Source of the DNA: Lineus longissimus | Taxonomy: Eukaryota; Nemertea; Pilidiophora; Heteronemertea; Lineidae | NCBI RefSeq assembly: GCF_910592395.1 | Contig: NC_088313.1 | Span: 12,976,437-13,040,436 of the forward strand | Direction: 5' to 3' | Length of the DNA stretch: 64,000 nucleotides | Shown here: one piece after another, positions 22,004 to 32,420 of the stretch | Layout: every line of letters starts with the position of its first letter | Numbering within the stretch: the stretch's first letter is position 1 | The notes under the pieces: generated by a model | What the model saw: only the letters and a program-made list of their open reading frames with translations | Told to the model about the DNA's origin: nothing | The model's database searches: none | Position numbers and translations under genes: made by a program

Positions 22004-22385
22004 TTAATTGATATTCCGGGAGATATGATTGTCGCAATAAGTATTGTGAGGGAAATTACACATGCAGTAAATATATATTATGAGGGAGACATCCATCATA
22101 ATAGGTTTTATGCTAAGATGCTCCAGTTTGGCTAGTAGGCCTATCGATCATTTGGGGTCACGTCTGTCATGACTCATACTATCCTACTTAGGGGACATCG
22201 CCGCGCGTGTCTACCTCATTCGAGAGAAGTAGTTCAAGATTCATGATCACGTTGTCCTCAAAATTTCATCTTTAACTTTTGGGGAATCTTGGACGTTCTT
22301 TCGATTTCGAGGAAGGTTCTTTACGACAGTTAAGTAATCGTATTTATTCGAACCCTTTTCTCCGTATTGGTTTGCGCTGAGCGCA

Positions 22386-22994
22386 ATGGCTTCTGACCAG
22401 AATCACCCCTTTCGGGTTCTTATTTCCGGCCACAGCTATATCGAAAGGCTGCGGAAGTTTTCTGTTTCTGTGCCCCGATTCGGGTTATTTCGCCCTGGCA
22501 TGACTGGGCAGAATTTACAACTGGCCGAGTGTAACGTTGACTTCTGGGGTGTGCCAGGATTAACTTTGGCGCGCATATACAACTCGGAGGTGTACTGCAA
22601 TGAGATTCGTGTTTAATCACCTGATTTGATAATACTTCAGATCGGGGGGAACGATTTGTGTATTTCCTCCTATTCGGCGGATGAAGTGGCGAGGGATGTT
22701 TCTAGATTTGCCTTCGAGTTACACCAACTTGTAAATTGTAGAGTACTGATTTCCCAAATTATTCCAAGGGTTCAGTGTCCTGCCGGATACAATGACAAGG
22801 TATTTCGGTGCAATGGGCGCCTTGCTCAGCTTAATCCAGTTTATTCACCAGTGTCTCCTTGGAAACATAAGGGGATATGGAACCCTCAGGATTGGATATA
22901 CAATACGGATGGAGTCCACTTCAACGACCTGGGCAACTTCAAATTGTTCAACAGCTATAGGGCTGCAGCAGTATCTGTCTTACGCGGCCATTGA
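22386..22994 (+). pseudogene. SGNH-hydrolase domain protein of the Ngaro-type element, one in-frame TAA
   Basis: SGNH hydrolases are esterases or lipases with a Ser-His-Asp triad. The frame has VLISGHSYIERL (block I, nucleophile Ser17), LQIGGNDL (block III, Asn89) and TDGVHFNDLG (block V, Asp175 and His178), in order and spacing right for the family. One in-frame TAA at 22,614-22,616 splits the 203-codon frame between blocks I and III, while everything else stays in frame. SGNH domains are known passengers of some Ngaro and CR1 retrotransposons, but their role is unclear. Here the domain precedes gag in its own ORF. Confidence 0.8.
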
Positions 22995-23254
22995 CTTGGT
23001 ATGATGATATGTTTGCTCTAATTTCAGGTCGCAGGCGTATCAACTGCTAATGTAACGATCGGTAAAATTGTTTGTTTTGCAGTTTTCAGCCGCACTAGAT
23101 GGGCATTTCCTACATAGATAGCCTTGCTAGATTGTTTGCGTGGGTGATCTTTTCCCGCTTTCCCTCAAAGGAGGGGGGGGGCTATTCTCCCCATGGCTCT
23201 TTTACATGTAACTGCTCACCCTATGCCTGACGAAAATCTTTGGCCCGAAGGGGC

Positions 23255-23480
23255 CTTTTCTTGGCCACACTGGTGGTCTTCGGCTCCTAGAGGGTCTTAT
23301 CTGTCCACACTGGTGGTCTTCGGCTGGCTCCTAAGGGGGTCTTTTTGGCCACGCTGCGGTCTTCGGCTCCTAAGAGGGTCTGTTTATTGGCCACACTGTG
23401 GTCTTCGGCTCCTAACAGGGTCTTATTGTCTGGCCACTCTAAGGGTCTTCGGCTCCTAACAGGGTCTTCTTCGGCCGTAC
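23255..23480 (+). repeat. Minisatellite between the SGNH ORF and gag (about 5 units of 45 bp)
   Basis: Each unit has the form tggccacactgtggtcttcg followed by gctcctaagagggtctt. Copies are imperfect and vary in spacing. It lies about 170 bp before the gag start and so may be part of the leader of the gag transcript. Confidence 0.75.
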
Positions 23481-23651
23481 GTTATAATCGTCGGTCTTGG
23501 CCGGAAACGGTCTGCTACTGCACCAGCTTAAATGGTTAACATTCACTTTACCATGGTTTCGGCCTACTGTCGTTTCCCTGGGCAGGTGATCCATGGCTGG
23601 ATGTATTTCGATTAGGACAAAGCTTACTGTTCAATTTCTCTTCTAGCATAA

Positions 23652-24823
23652 ATGGACAACACCCGCCCAAAGACAAGGGGGAATAAAGCGAGGGATGCAG
23701 GCAAGAAAGACAAGAAAGGCACTCGTAAACGTTCGTCCGAACAAGGGGATGGGCAGCGTGGAGCAAAGCGCACTAAACGGGATCAACCGGCTGATAACTA
23801 TGGCATTGGTAATCAGGACATGACCCAGACATGCAAGGACATGATGGCGAACATGAATCTCATGATGACAAACATGAACAAGTTCTTTGCCACGAAGCAC
23901 TTTCCCAGGATCCCGTAACTATCGAGGACACGGACGCAGCTGGCAAGGTCGCTGGGGCTGAGGCCAACGAGGCATCCGAGGACACTGGATTGTTTAGTAA
24001 GAATAATACTGTAACTGATATGGGCAAAGCCCGCTTGAGTAGCTCATTTACGTCGGTTGCTTTGGCCTTGGACGCACATGTTAAAATAGAACACAAGGAA
24101 AAAATTTGGGCTAATGAGTATGTTGACATCGCCAAGTTGTTGAATCCGGCTTCCCAGAAAAAGCAATCTTTCAAAGTCAATGGCACTGGCACCGATGGAG
24201 ATGAAACACTCACCTTCTCCTTTGGTGTACCCAAAGTTAAGATAACCTCATTTTCGCAATGGCAGTCGGCTTTCGCCATTTTTCAGTCCATTTACCTTGA
24301 TAAGTTCCCGGCAGTATCTAAACAGCTCCTCAGTTATGAGGCATCAGTTAAGGATCTTATGGTCAGAGGGGGTGACTGGATGTTCTACGACGAGGGTTTT
24401 CGCCGCAATATGGGCGTGAACCCCCGTCAGTGGGACGAACCTTTGTGGGAGCTCTGGGTCCGGGCCATTCACCAAAAACGCAACAACCCCGCGCAGATGA
24501 ACCAGCAGCCCTTTCGCCAAGGCAAGAAGGGTCTTTCAGGAGCCAGTACCCGGAAGTTCCCTGCTGGGACCTGTTGGAGATACAACGGAGGCAGACCATG
24601 TCCCGGATGCAACTTCCCACACAAGTGCTCCGATTGTGGTGGGACACACCCGGCAACCCGATGCGCTGGCCAGACCCGTAACACCAGTAACCCTACCCGC
24701 CAGCCTCAACTGCAGTCATCCCCTACCTCCTCTGGCCGACCAAAATCTATTGTTACCCTGCCAAACGGACTAATACGGTCCAACCAACTACCCGATGCAA
24801 AGCCGGCTGCTTACGCCCATTAA
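23652..24823 (+). pseudogene. Ngaro/DIRS-type Gag-like protein, one frameshift
   Basis: The start at 23,652 gives a very basic N-terminus (KKDKKGTRKRSSEQ). After about 85 codons the frame shifts near 23,910, and the continuation stays open to 24,823. The body has a conserved IWANEYVDIAKLL segment and KITSFSQWQSAFAIFQSIY. The C-terminus carries a cysteine-rich finger, CWRYNGGRPCPGCNF followed by HKCSDCGGTHPATRC, typical of DIRS/Ngaro Gag proteins that bind element RNA. It overlaps the RT frame by 29 bp. Confidence 0.75.
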
Positions 24824-26153
24824 ACCTCAAATACTTGCTAAATACTTACAAGGTTACGACCCAACCCTGGCGCAATTTCTACTCAATGGCTTTACAGAAG
24901 GTTTCTCTCTAGAATATCAGGGTCGTCGCTCAAGCCGCGTCTGTCCTAATTCAACATCAGCTGGCGAGCACCCTGAGGTAATTGATAGGAAAATTGCATC
25001 GGAGCTGAAGGAAGGCCGAATCCTTGGTCCTTTTACTTTCTCCCCTACATCAGATTTCAGAGCATCCCCGATCGGGGTGGTGCCTAAAAAGGAACCCGGG
25101 GATTTTCGTATGATACATAATTTGTCATACCCCCAGGAAGGGGATTCTATCAATAAGGGTATTCCCAAAGATCTCACCAGCGTTCATTATTCCTCCATCT
25201 ACGATGCTATTTCCTACATTAAAAGACAGGAAAGCCAGGTTTTCCTGTCTAAGTGCGACATCAAGTCTGCCTTCAGAATTATTCCTGTTGCCCCTAGGGA
25301 TTACCCTCTTTTGGGCTTCGTGTGGCGCGGGGAATACTACATGGATCGCGTTTTACCCATGGGGGCTAGTATCTCCTGCTCTCATTTTGAGAAGTTCAGT
25401 ACTGCTATAGAATGGATTTGCCTACACAAGTTAGGGTTTTCCGCTATGGTCCACGTGCTAGATGATTTCCTGATCATTTCCCTTTCAGAAAGTTCCTCTA
25501 GGAAGGACCTACAAAAATTCGAAAGATTTTGCGCGGAGGTCGGTATTCCGCTGGCCCCTGAGAAAACGTTTGGACCCGCTATTGCACTTCCATTTCTTGG
25601 CATTACTCTAGATACTGGTAAAATGGAGGCCCGTTTACCTGAGGAAAAAATCACCAAGTTTAAACAAAAAATTGATTGCTTTCTCAGCAAATCCAAAGCC
25701 ATGTTATATGAATTTCAATCCTTACACGGGTGTTTGAATTTTGCGTGTTCCGTGGTGCTCCCAGGTAGAGCTTTTTCCAGGCGCTTGATTGATTTAACTG
25801 TAGGGTACAAAAACCCATTTCACCATATTATTCGTATTTCAAGGGAAACTAAAGAGTTGGCGTGATTTTCTTGACCATTTTAACGGCAAATCATTCTTCC
25901 ATGGTGACAACTGGTTATCGAATGCCGAGCTCAGACTGTTTACTGACGCTTCAGGAAGCATTGGTTTTGGCGCCCTATATAAAACACATTGGTTCTATGG
26001 GACTTGGCCTGATACTTGGAAGAAGCTCAACATCGCTACATTAGAATTGTTTCCCATTGTGTTGGCAGTCTCAATCTGGGGCAAAGATTGGGCTAACCAG
26101 AATATTATATTCTTTACCGATAACGAGGTCGTGGTATCTGTTATCAACAAACA
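24795..26153 (+). pseudogene. Reverse transcriptase and N-terminal RNase H, Ngaro/DIRS type, frameshifted and split
   Basis: The RT frame (24,795-25,865) has SPIGVVPKKEPGDFRMIHNL, KCDIKSAFRIIPV (catalytic Asp155), LPMGASISCSHFEKF and VLDDFLII. The LDD in place of YxDD and the SCSHFEKF block are typical of DIRS-group RTs. A one-base shift near 25,855 moves the reading into RDFLDHFNG and the RNase H domain (LFTDASGSIGFGA, then ATLELFPIVLAVSIW, then FFTDNEVVV). RNase H ends abruptly at VINKQ, where a LINE has inserted. Without the shift and insertion this would be the RT-RNase H of ORF2. Confidence 0.85.
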
Positions 26154-28161
26154 AATAATAATAATAATAGTCTCTTTTATAGCGCTATTCCATGGACAGA
26201 GTCCTTGCTCACAGCGCTCCCTCTCCAAAAGCTCGCACAAACAGCCAGGTCTTTATCGCTCCCTTGAATTTTTCAGTGTCCACAGTGTCCCGAATGCGGC
26301 ATGGAAGAGTATTCCATAGACGCGGTCCATAACACTTGAAACTACGATCCCCAAAAGAAGTCTTGGTTCTAGGAACCACCAGCTCCGAGAAAGCACCTGA
26401 TCGGGTTCTGCGGGGAGCAGGTTTCCCAGAAACACGGTCTCTCAGATACTGGGGAGCTGCACCCTGCACGCACTTGTGCACCTGAAGCAACACCTTAAAG
26501 TCAATCCTTTCTGCCACAGGCAGCCAGTGAAGCTTAATCAGAGTGGGTGTTATGTGATCAAACTTCCTGACTCTGCAAACGATGCGAGCAGCAGTATTTT
26601 GAACACGCTGTAATGGAGCAAGTGTCTTCTTCGGTAAACCAGCAAGTAATCCATTGTTGCAGTCAAGCCGAGAGGACACGAAGGCATGAACCAGACGTTC
26701 CCGGCTATCCTGGTCAAGGTATCTACTAACACGGCCAATACTATACAAACTGGCATATGCAGCGTTGCATATCTTCTTTACATGTGCTTGCATTGTCATG
26801 CCCTGGTCCAGAAGAACGCCTAGATCCCGGACACAGTCAGACTTTGGTACCGATACTCCATCAACTGATATTCCGGCAATAGATCCAGTTCTGCGCGATG
26901 AAACAATGTTAATCACATCCATTTTGGGGGCATTGAGCGCTAGTTTGTTTTCAAATAACCAGTCCTTCACATCCTTAACACATGATTCCACGCGTGTCAC
27001 CATCCGCTTGCTCTGCAAACTATCGACACAGGGGGCTGACGCTTCAAGCTGATTGTCGTCAGCATACAGTTGGTATGGAACATTATGTTCTTGCATGACA
27101 GCACTGAGTGGTAGAGTGTATATGGTGAACAGAACAGGACCAAGAACAGAGCCCTGGGGAACACCATACTCGAGGACAACAGAGTCCGAGTACATGTTGC
27201 CGATTGCAACTGAAAGCTCTCTGCCTGCGAGATAAGGCAAAAACCACTGGAATGCCCTGTCCGCAAGGCCAATGCGATGTTGAAGTCGACTCAAAAGTAT
27301 ATGATGGTCCACCGTATCGAAGGCTGCGGATAGGTCCAACAGCACTAGAAGAAACTCCTTTCCCACATCAAGTGAGCCCAGGATATCACTTGTAATGCGC
27401 AACAGTACAGTTTCTGTGCTGTGTCCTTGGCGATAGGCGGACTGGTTTGGGTCGTATAGATTGTTCAACAACATGTGATCTCTTAAGCGCATTGCTACTA
27501 TTCGCTCGATAAGTTTGGAAAGATAAGTCAAATTAGACACCGGGCGGTAATTCCCCAGTACTTCCTTGTCAAGTGTTGCTTTCTTAAGTAGCGGTTTGAC
27601 CAGAGCGAACTTAAGAGGGACGGGCATGTGGCCAGTCTCAAGCGACAGGTTGATGATCTTCACTAGTACAGGCAAGAGTGGTTCGACGCATTTCTTCAGG
27701 AGCCACGTGGGGATTGGATCGAGACTACATCCTTTAGCTGGCAAGGAGAGGATGAGCTTCCTAACCTCGCTCTCTGACGTTGGTGCAAAGTCCTGTAGCA
27801 GGGATGTGGTACTAGAGCCATCGGATGTTGCGAGCGGTTCAAAACCAGAGTCATCAAATTTCTCACGGATGTTGCTGATCTTCTGGCTAAAGAAAGAGCA
27901 GAAATCCTCTGCCATGGCCTTCGTGTCGGTATTATCTGGCAGAGGAGACACTGACTTCTTTCCAACAAGCTCATTGACGACCTTGAACAGGTCTTTGCCA
28001 TTGCAAGCCTTGATTCTCGAGCTATGGAAAGAAAGTTTAGCCTTATCAATCATCGTACTGATGGCATTGCACTGAGCTCTGAGCATTTGTCTGTTTATTT
28101 CAGTTCGTTCATTTCGCCACTTATTCTCGAGTTTGTGGCGAATTATTCTGGCAACAAACAT
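26154..28161 (-). mobile_element. CR1/L2-type LINE, 5'-truncated, nested in the RNase H region
   Basis: The insertion splits RNase H between VINKQ and SKEKQVMSLV. The minus-strand 3' end is a (TTA)n tail at 26,154-26,172, preceded by tatagcgctat. The 5' end is truncated upstream of the RT. The short direct repeat CAACAAACA occurs at both junctions (about 26,145 and 28,152), consistent with target-primed insertion. It is younger than the element it interrupts. Confidence 0.85.
26209..28161 (-). CDS. LINE ORF2 reverse transcriptase, intact 650-codon frame (CR1/L2 group)
   Basis: It copies element RNA by target-primed reverse transcription. The open frame has LGNYRPVSNLTYLSK (about 202-216), LLVLLDLSAAFDTVDH (271-286, catalytic Asp276), EYGVPQGSVLGPVLF (331-345), YQLYADDNQ (363-371, catalytic YADD) and the thumb and post-RT region (LGVLLDQGMTM, ARIVCRVRKFDHITP, LHWLPV). 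The C-terminus GPRLWNTLPCRIRDT is typical of CR1/L2 elements. The endonuclease and ORF1 were lost by 5' truncation. No stop or frameshift breaks the RT, so the insertion is young, but the copy cannot move alone. Confidence 0.9.
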   Translation of the reverse strand: MFVARIIRHKLENKWRNERTEINRQMLRAQCNAISTMIDKAKLSFHSSRIKACNGKDLFKVVNELVGKKSVSPLPDNTDTKAMAEDFCSFFSQKISNIREKFDDSGFEPLATSDGSSTTSLLQDFAPTSESEVRKLILSLPAKGCSLDPIPTWLLKKCVEPLLPVLVKIINLSLETGHMPVPLKFALVKPLLKKATLDKEVLGNYRPVSNLTYLSKLIERIVAMRLRDHMLLNNLYDPNQSAYRQGHSTETVLLRITSDILGSLDVGKEFLLVLLDLSAAFDTVDHHILLSRLQHRIGLADRAFQWFLPYLAGRELSVAIGNMYSDSVVLEYGVPQGSVLGPVLFTIYTLPLSAVMQEHNVPYQLYADDNQLEASAPCVDSLQSKRMVTRVESCVKDVKDWLFENKLALNAPKMDVINIVSSRRTGSIAGISVDGVSVPKSDCVRDLGVLLDQGMTMQAHVKKICNAAYASLYSIGRVSRYLDQDSRERLVHAFVSSRLDCNNGLLAGLPKKTLAPLQRVQNTAARIVCRVRKFDHITPTLIKLHWLPVAERIDFKVLLQVHKCVQGAAPQYLRDRVSGKPAPRRTRSGAFSELVVPRTKTSFGDRSFKCYGPRLWNTLPCRIRDTVDTEKFKGAIKTWLFVRAFGEGAL

Positions 28162-28388
28162 CTAAGGAAAAGCAGGTCATGTCCTTAGTTCGCTCTCTGG
28201 TGAAAACATGCCTCTTTCATAACATTGTGGTCAAAGCTAAGCATATTCCCGGCAAAAAGAATGTTCTAGCTGACATGCTCTCTCGTTTACAGATACCTGC
28301 ATTTCTGAGGCGGGCACCTTGGGCGGATGCGACGCCCACTCTTATCCCTCCAAACTTGTACCCGGATGGATGGAATCTGCGCTCATAG
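28162..28388 (+). pseudogene. RNase H C-terminal part of the Ngaro-type element
   Basis: After the LINE, the frame resumes with SKEKQVMSLVRSLV and VVKAKHIPGKKNVLADMLSR, the RNase H C-terminal block (HIPGKKNVLAD with the last catalytic Asp), then FLRRAPWADATPTLIPPNL. It ends at a TAG and overlaps the recombinase frame by 70 bp. Confidence 0.8.
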
Positions 28389-29260
28389 AATTGCGTGGCA
28401 ATATGGTTTCATCAGCTACTATGTCTGCTTATCGCAGATCTTGGGATAATTTTTCTCAATTCTACAATGACTACATAGGCGGTAACTTAAACCTACCCAT
28501 ATCCATACCATGTTTGACTCTCTTCATCGCATTTTTGCATGGGCGGGGGTTTTCTCCCTCCTCCATAGCGTCATGCATGTCAGCTATAGCATATTTGCAC
28601 AAACTTCGTAATCTACCTGATCCGACAAAGTCATTTGTCGTAAGTAAATTAATCTGCGCCGCGAAGAATTTACGCGCGCAACCAGACATCCGCCTGCCTG
28701 TTACCAAAGAAATTCTTCACAAACTGCTGGTTGCGACACCTCGGGTGACTTCATCACACTACAAGTCAGTTATGTTTCAGACCGCATTGGTTCTTGGCTT
28801 CAACGCCTTCCTGAGGATTGGGGAGATGCTTCCTTCGTCTAAATCCCGTGCAGCCAACTGCCTTCACCTGCACGACCTCATAATCCAATCAGATGGGCTA
28901 ATACTCTCCTTCCGGAGATTTAAGTCTAGCAATACTCAGGGTTCTCAAACCCTGAGGTTATCGGCCAAGACAAGCTGCTGCCCTTTAGTGCATACGAGGG
29001 AATTTCTGGCTGTCCGGGGTTCAGCACCCGGGTTGCTTTTCTGTTACCCATGTGGCTCCCCTTTCCTACGCAGAGAATTCGATAACACGCTTAAGCGCGC
29101 TCTCTCCTTTTGTGGTCTCGACTCGTCCCGCTTTAAAGGGCACAGTCTGCGCATCGGGGCAGCAACACAGTCTGCTATCGAGGGCAAATCTGATGCTTAC
29201 ATACGGGCAGCAGGCAGGTGGGCGTCTGACGCATTCCGCAAATACATTAGAATCTTATAA
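28319..29260 (+). CDS. Tyrosine recombinase of the Ngaro/DIRS-type element, frame intact
   Basis: It integrates element circles by site-specific recombination. The 313-codon frame has an N-terminal SAM-like core-binding region (ATMSAYRRSWDNFSQFY, about 33-49) and a catalytic domain with Arg166 (FLRIGEM), His275 and Arg278 (KGHSLRIGAAT), Trp301 (AAGRWAS) and the nucleophile Tyr309 (FRKYIRIL). The R-HxxR-W-Y set is complete. It sits at the usual 3' place of DIRS/Ngaro elements, overlapping the RNase H end. The start may lie further downstream, since the first 20 residues are not conserved. Confidence 0.85.
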   Translation: MGGCDAHSYPSKLVPGWMESALIELRGNMVSSATMSAYRRSWDNFSQFYNDYIGGNLNLPISIPCLTLFIAFLHGRGFSPSSIASCMSAIAYLHKLRNLPDPTKSFVVSKLICAAKNLRAQPDIRLPVTKEILHKLLVATPRVTSSHYKSVMFQTALVLGFNAFLRIGEMLPSSKSRAANCLHLHDLIIQSDGLILSFRRFKSSNTQGSQTLRLSAKTSCCPLVHTREFLAVRGSAPGLLFCYPCGSPFLRREFDNTLKRALSFCGLDSSRFKGHSLRIGAATQSAIEGKSDAYIRAAGRWASDAFRKYIRIL

Positions 29261-29718
29261 CTACATGTAGTTTCATGATATTATGATGTATACCGGGTCA
29301 GACTGAGGCTGCCCGACTTTGATTATCTCACTGTAACGGTATTTCCCCAGTCAGACTTAGGCTGCTGGGTTTACGTTAACTGGCTCTATATTATACGTGT
29401 TGGAGAGAGCATTCTCTGCCGGTTGTGGGGTGGCCTCAATGACTTTCGGCTTGTGACGGTACCCTCTCAACCGTTTCTGCAAATTGTCTATTTTAATATG
29501 CTTTTGGTCACATGAACCACAAGTCCAATCTCTATTGTCAACCATGGTCATGTGACGCATTTAGTTTCATACCCTTGCTAGGGTATCTTATTTCATGTTT
29601 TGCAGACAATGCTCTCTCTTGTAATTTGTAAAATAAATATATTCCTCATATCTTGGCCTAATCGGCCCATAATCAATCTATATAACGTGTTGTGTTAGTC
29701 ATTCTGAGTATCTGGTGC
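29261..29718 (+). other. 3' non-coding part of the Ngaro-type element
   Basis: It contains two related direct repeats about 53 bp apart (gtcagactgaggctg, gtcagacttaggctg). On the minus strand lies a 67-codon frame (29,560-29,357) with WTCGSCDQKHIKIDNLQKRL, which may be a relic zinc-finger-like fragment. An AATAAA at 29,631 is near the end. Its outer edge at about 29,718 returns to unit 2 flank sequence. Confidence 0.5.
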
Positions 29719-30369
29719 ATAAAGTGTTTTTCACATCATTTAGATCTGGCCATATTTACGTTGCTCTTCTCTTGTCATTAAACTGTAATAGTGTGATCAC
29801 CAAAATTATAGTAATGTTTACACCGACTTGGGCAGCCGGTGTCCGGGTTTAATTGACACCATAAAGGAGCATTGGTGAGGCCAGGGTCATTCATATAAAA
29901 ATTTGAAAGACTCTCAGACTGGCTGAAAGACTCTGGTTAGTCCAATCCCAACGATACTAAGTAATTTAGTCTTGTGAAACACCACTTCTTTTGGTAAACG
30001 AGATGTTGTCTCATTCCGGAGTTCAACTAAGTGCCCTCGACGAGGCGATATGAAAAAAGCTATGATCAAGTCGAGGACTGTTATTTGAATGACGGTCGCC
30101 GTATTTTAGAGATAATCTTTTAAATAAGAGTCTGGAAAGAGTCAGTTCGACCACTAAACTATTATGGCAATACAACGCAATAGTTGTAAATTGAAAGTGT
30201 AAGAAAGCGTTATTCGGAGGTTTCAGCTTGCATCTTCTTTTATTGACGGTCATGGCCTCTATGGACCATAATACAATCCATCAGAATACAATACGGCTGG
30301 AGACTTTTTCCAGGGGGACATTTTCCACTTCTACACTGGATTGTGTGACCCAGTTCGATTTTGTCATCG

Positions 30370-30600
30370 ATCAATTGAGTTCACCATCGCGTTGCAAAGA
30401 TATCTGGTCGATCATCTTCATCAAAACGGAGTTTACGTCCTCATTTCAAAGATGTCTCGTCGCCGTCGTCACCGAGTTGGAGTTCATGCTCACGTTCGTG
30501 TTTCAACGATCGCTTGTCTAGTGTAGTCACCGAGTCGGAGCTCACGACCACGTTTCAACGATCTCAGGTTGATTATTGTCACCGAGTCGGGGTTCATGCA
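30370..30600. repeat. 52-bp minisatellite, unit 2
   Basis: Diverged copies of the caccgagtcgg repeat with cgtttcaacgatc, in the same relation to exon B as in the other units once the Ngaro-type insertion is discounted. Confidence 0.7.
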
Positions 30601-30880
30601 AATCTTTGATCGTTGTGTTTGTATTTTTAAAGTCTATTTTTGACTACTTCTCAATGTTGTCTAGATGCATGATTTGTGCTGTAATGTTATCATTAATCCT
30701 GTGGTTCTGGTCATCATTTAATCGCGAGGCTTTCAAGCTTCCTGGGATCACTTGATGAGCATGAATAATTGGTGAGATAGAAGACATTTGCAAGTAAGTT
30801 GAAGTGTGATTTAGATTCGATCGAAACCTTCCGACGTCCGCGATCATTCATGTATATATGGTCAGGTCAGCTAGCGTCTG

Positions 30881-32420
30881 CTATCTCATGTTATTACTCC
30901 ATTCCCGATCGAGGGTCCCATGGAATCGCAACGTTTAGCTCAACTCTGCTCATTGTACTTTTAAAAATTGTATGGCTTGCAATTCTGTCAGGTCCGGCCA
31001 ATGGAGACCAGTTTGCCACTGGCAAACCTGTAGACCAGTGTGCAACCTGCACAGGGTAGGACAATCGGCGACTAAACCTGTATCCCAACCAGAGTCTTTG
31101 ACTTTGGTGTGGAGGGTGGCCAGACACCAAGATGGAACTAAAACCAATATCCATCTCAATAGATGATGAGCTCATTGTTGAGCCCTTGGCCATCTATCGA
31201 CTCCCGGAGTGGAGATGGGCTATGCAAGGAGTTACCCAGCCCGTGAATCAACATGGCAAGGAAAACAACGAAATCCATACCGGATCGGATGCGTCCCGGG
31301 TTAAGAACGTTCGCGCCTACCACAAGGCAGGGTGGAGCTGATAAATGTGCAACTGGCACCCAGACACCCATAATCTGACTCTGGCGACAGAACATCGTTG
31401 TCGGAAAATGGCATGTGCGAACCCTGTATGCTGCGGACGAGGTCGAACAGTTCGAGTATGAACTTCAGCGGTACAGGTGGAACATTGTTGGTCTGGCTGT
31501 GGCCAGGCTCACTTGTACAGGTGAGATGACAAAAGCTGATGGACACAGACTCTTCTTGATTGGTCAACATTCCTAGCGTGGGCATGGAACAGCAGGCTTG
31601 GTTCATAAGGACACGGCTCCAGCAGTTCTAAAAGCAACTAATTGGTAGCTCCTATTGCACCAACTGTGAAATTACTAAAAACTAACCAATAATTAGTTGT
31701 TCCAACTAAAAATTGTATAGTAAAACTACCATTAAAATGGTTAAGAATTACCATCGTTAAAACAACTAATTTCGCAGTCAGTGCAATAGCAGCTACATGT
31801 ACCAGAGTAGTAAAACATAACTATAATTAGTTACTTTTACTATTTAATTTTAAAAAGAGTACTAACCAGTCTCCAACCGTATGATGACTGTGAGGATCAG
31901 CGCAAAACCATTCAACCTGTCAGTTGTGCAGATCTACGCTCCAACAAGCTATGGATCCGAGGACAGGATCAATGGCTTTTACGACGATTTCATGGCTACC
32001 ATGCAGTCTCTCTCAATGTAGGACATTATTCTGGTAGTCGGGGGCTGTAACGCAAAAATCGGCACTGACGCCTCAGACTAATTGAAAGGCAACGTCGGGA
32101 GATTTTGCTCAGCAGTAACAAACAAGAGAGGACTCCGGCTAACTGAATTTCCTAGATTCCACGAACTCGCCATAGCCAACTCCTTCCAGCCTCAAAAACT
32201 CAATCGAAAGACTACCTGGCATTCTCCTAGTGGTAACACACACAACATGATCGACTATGTTATGGTTACGAAAAGGTTCACGAGCAGCATCAACATGGCT
32301 AAGACTAGGACCTATCCAGGAGCAGATGTTGGATTTGACCATGAGCCTGTCCTCAACTCAATGGCGCTTTTACTATCCTCATGGCAAGCCACAATCCATG
32401 CCCGAGTTATCCCTTTGAGA
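30881..32420 (+). pseudogene. RTE-like LINE remnant (endonuclease), copy in unit 3
   Basis: Paralogue of 12,985-14,530. It reads DEVEQFEYELQRYRWNIVG near 31,430, is split by the shared MITE, and resumes MMTVRISAKPFNLSVVQIYAPTS at 31,881, then GRFCSAVTNKRGLRLTEF and NTHNMIDYVMV to 32,420. A TAG interrupts the middle (SLNVGHYSGS region). No RT follows. Confidence 0.7.
31635..31862. mobile_element. MITE inside the RTE remnant (unit 3)
   Basis: Same element and same position as 13,750-13,975, with aactgtgaaatta and taatttcgcagt sub-terminal inverted repeats. The copies differ by scattered substitutions, as do the surrounding units. Confidence 0.7.

Larger units (their letters stand above)
22071..29718 (+). 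mobile_element. Ngaro/DIRS-type tyrosine-recombinase retrotransposon (7.65 kb) in unit 2
   Basis: Paralogous 3'-flank sequence breaks at gcagtaaa (22,070) and resumes at gcataaagtg (about 29,712), so all between is inserted. It encodes, in order, an SGNH hydrolase (22,386-22,994), Gag (23,652-24,823), RT and RNase H (24,795-26,153 and 28,162-28,388) and a tyrosine recombinase (28,319-29,260). There is no integrase, protease or methylase. This is the make-up of Ngaro-like elements. Related direct repeats (gtcagactgaggctgcccga and gtcagacttaggctgctggg, 29,299 and 29,352) lie in the 3' non-coding part. Several frameshifts and one stop mark it as inactive. Confidence 0.85.
12985..30880 (+). repeat. 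Array unit 2 (carries the most intact gene copy)
   Basis: The order is: RTE remnant (12,985-14,530), shared non-coding block (14,531-16,502), LINE fragment, shared block with hairpins (17,241-19,009), exon A, intron, exon B, 3' flank, a 7.65-kb Ngaro-type insertion (22,071-29,718), then the rest of the 3' flank and minisatellite. Without insertions the unit would be about 9.5 kb. It shares the LINE fragment at 16.5 kb only with unit 3, so units 2 and 3 are the closest pair. Confidence 0.8.

Noticed and set aside
25862-26044. Short plus frame after the RT
   Set aside because: It is a shadow of the RNase H sequence, which reads in another frame after a one-base shift.
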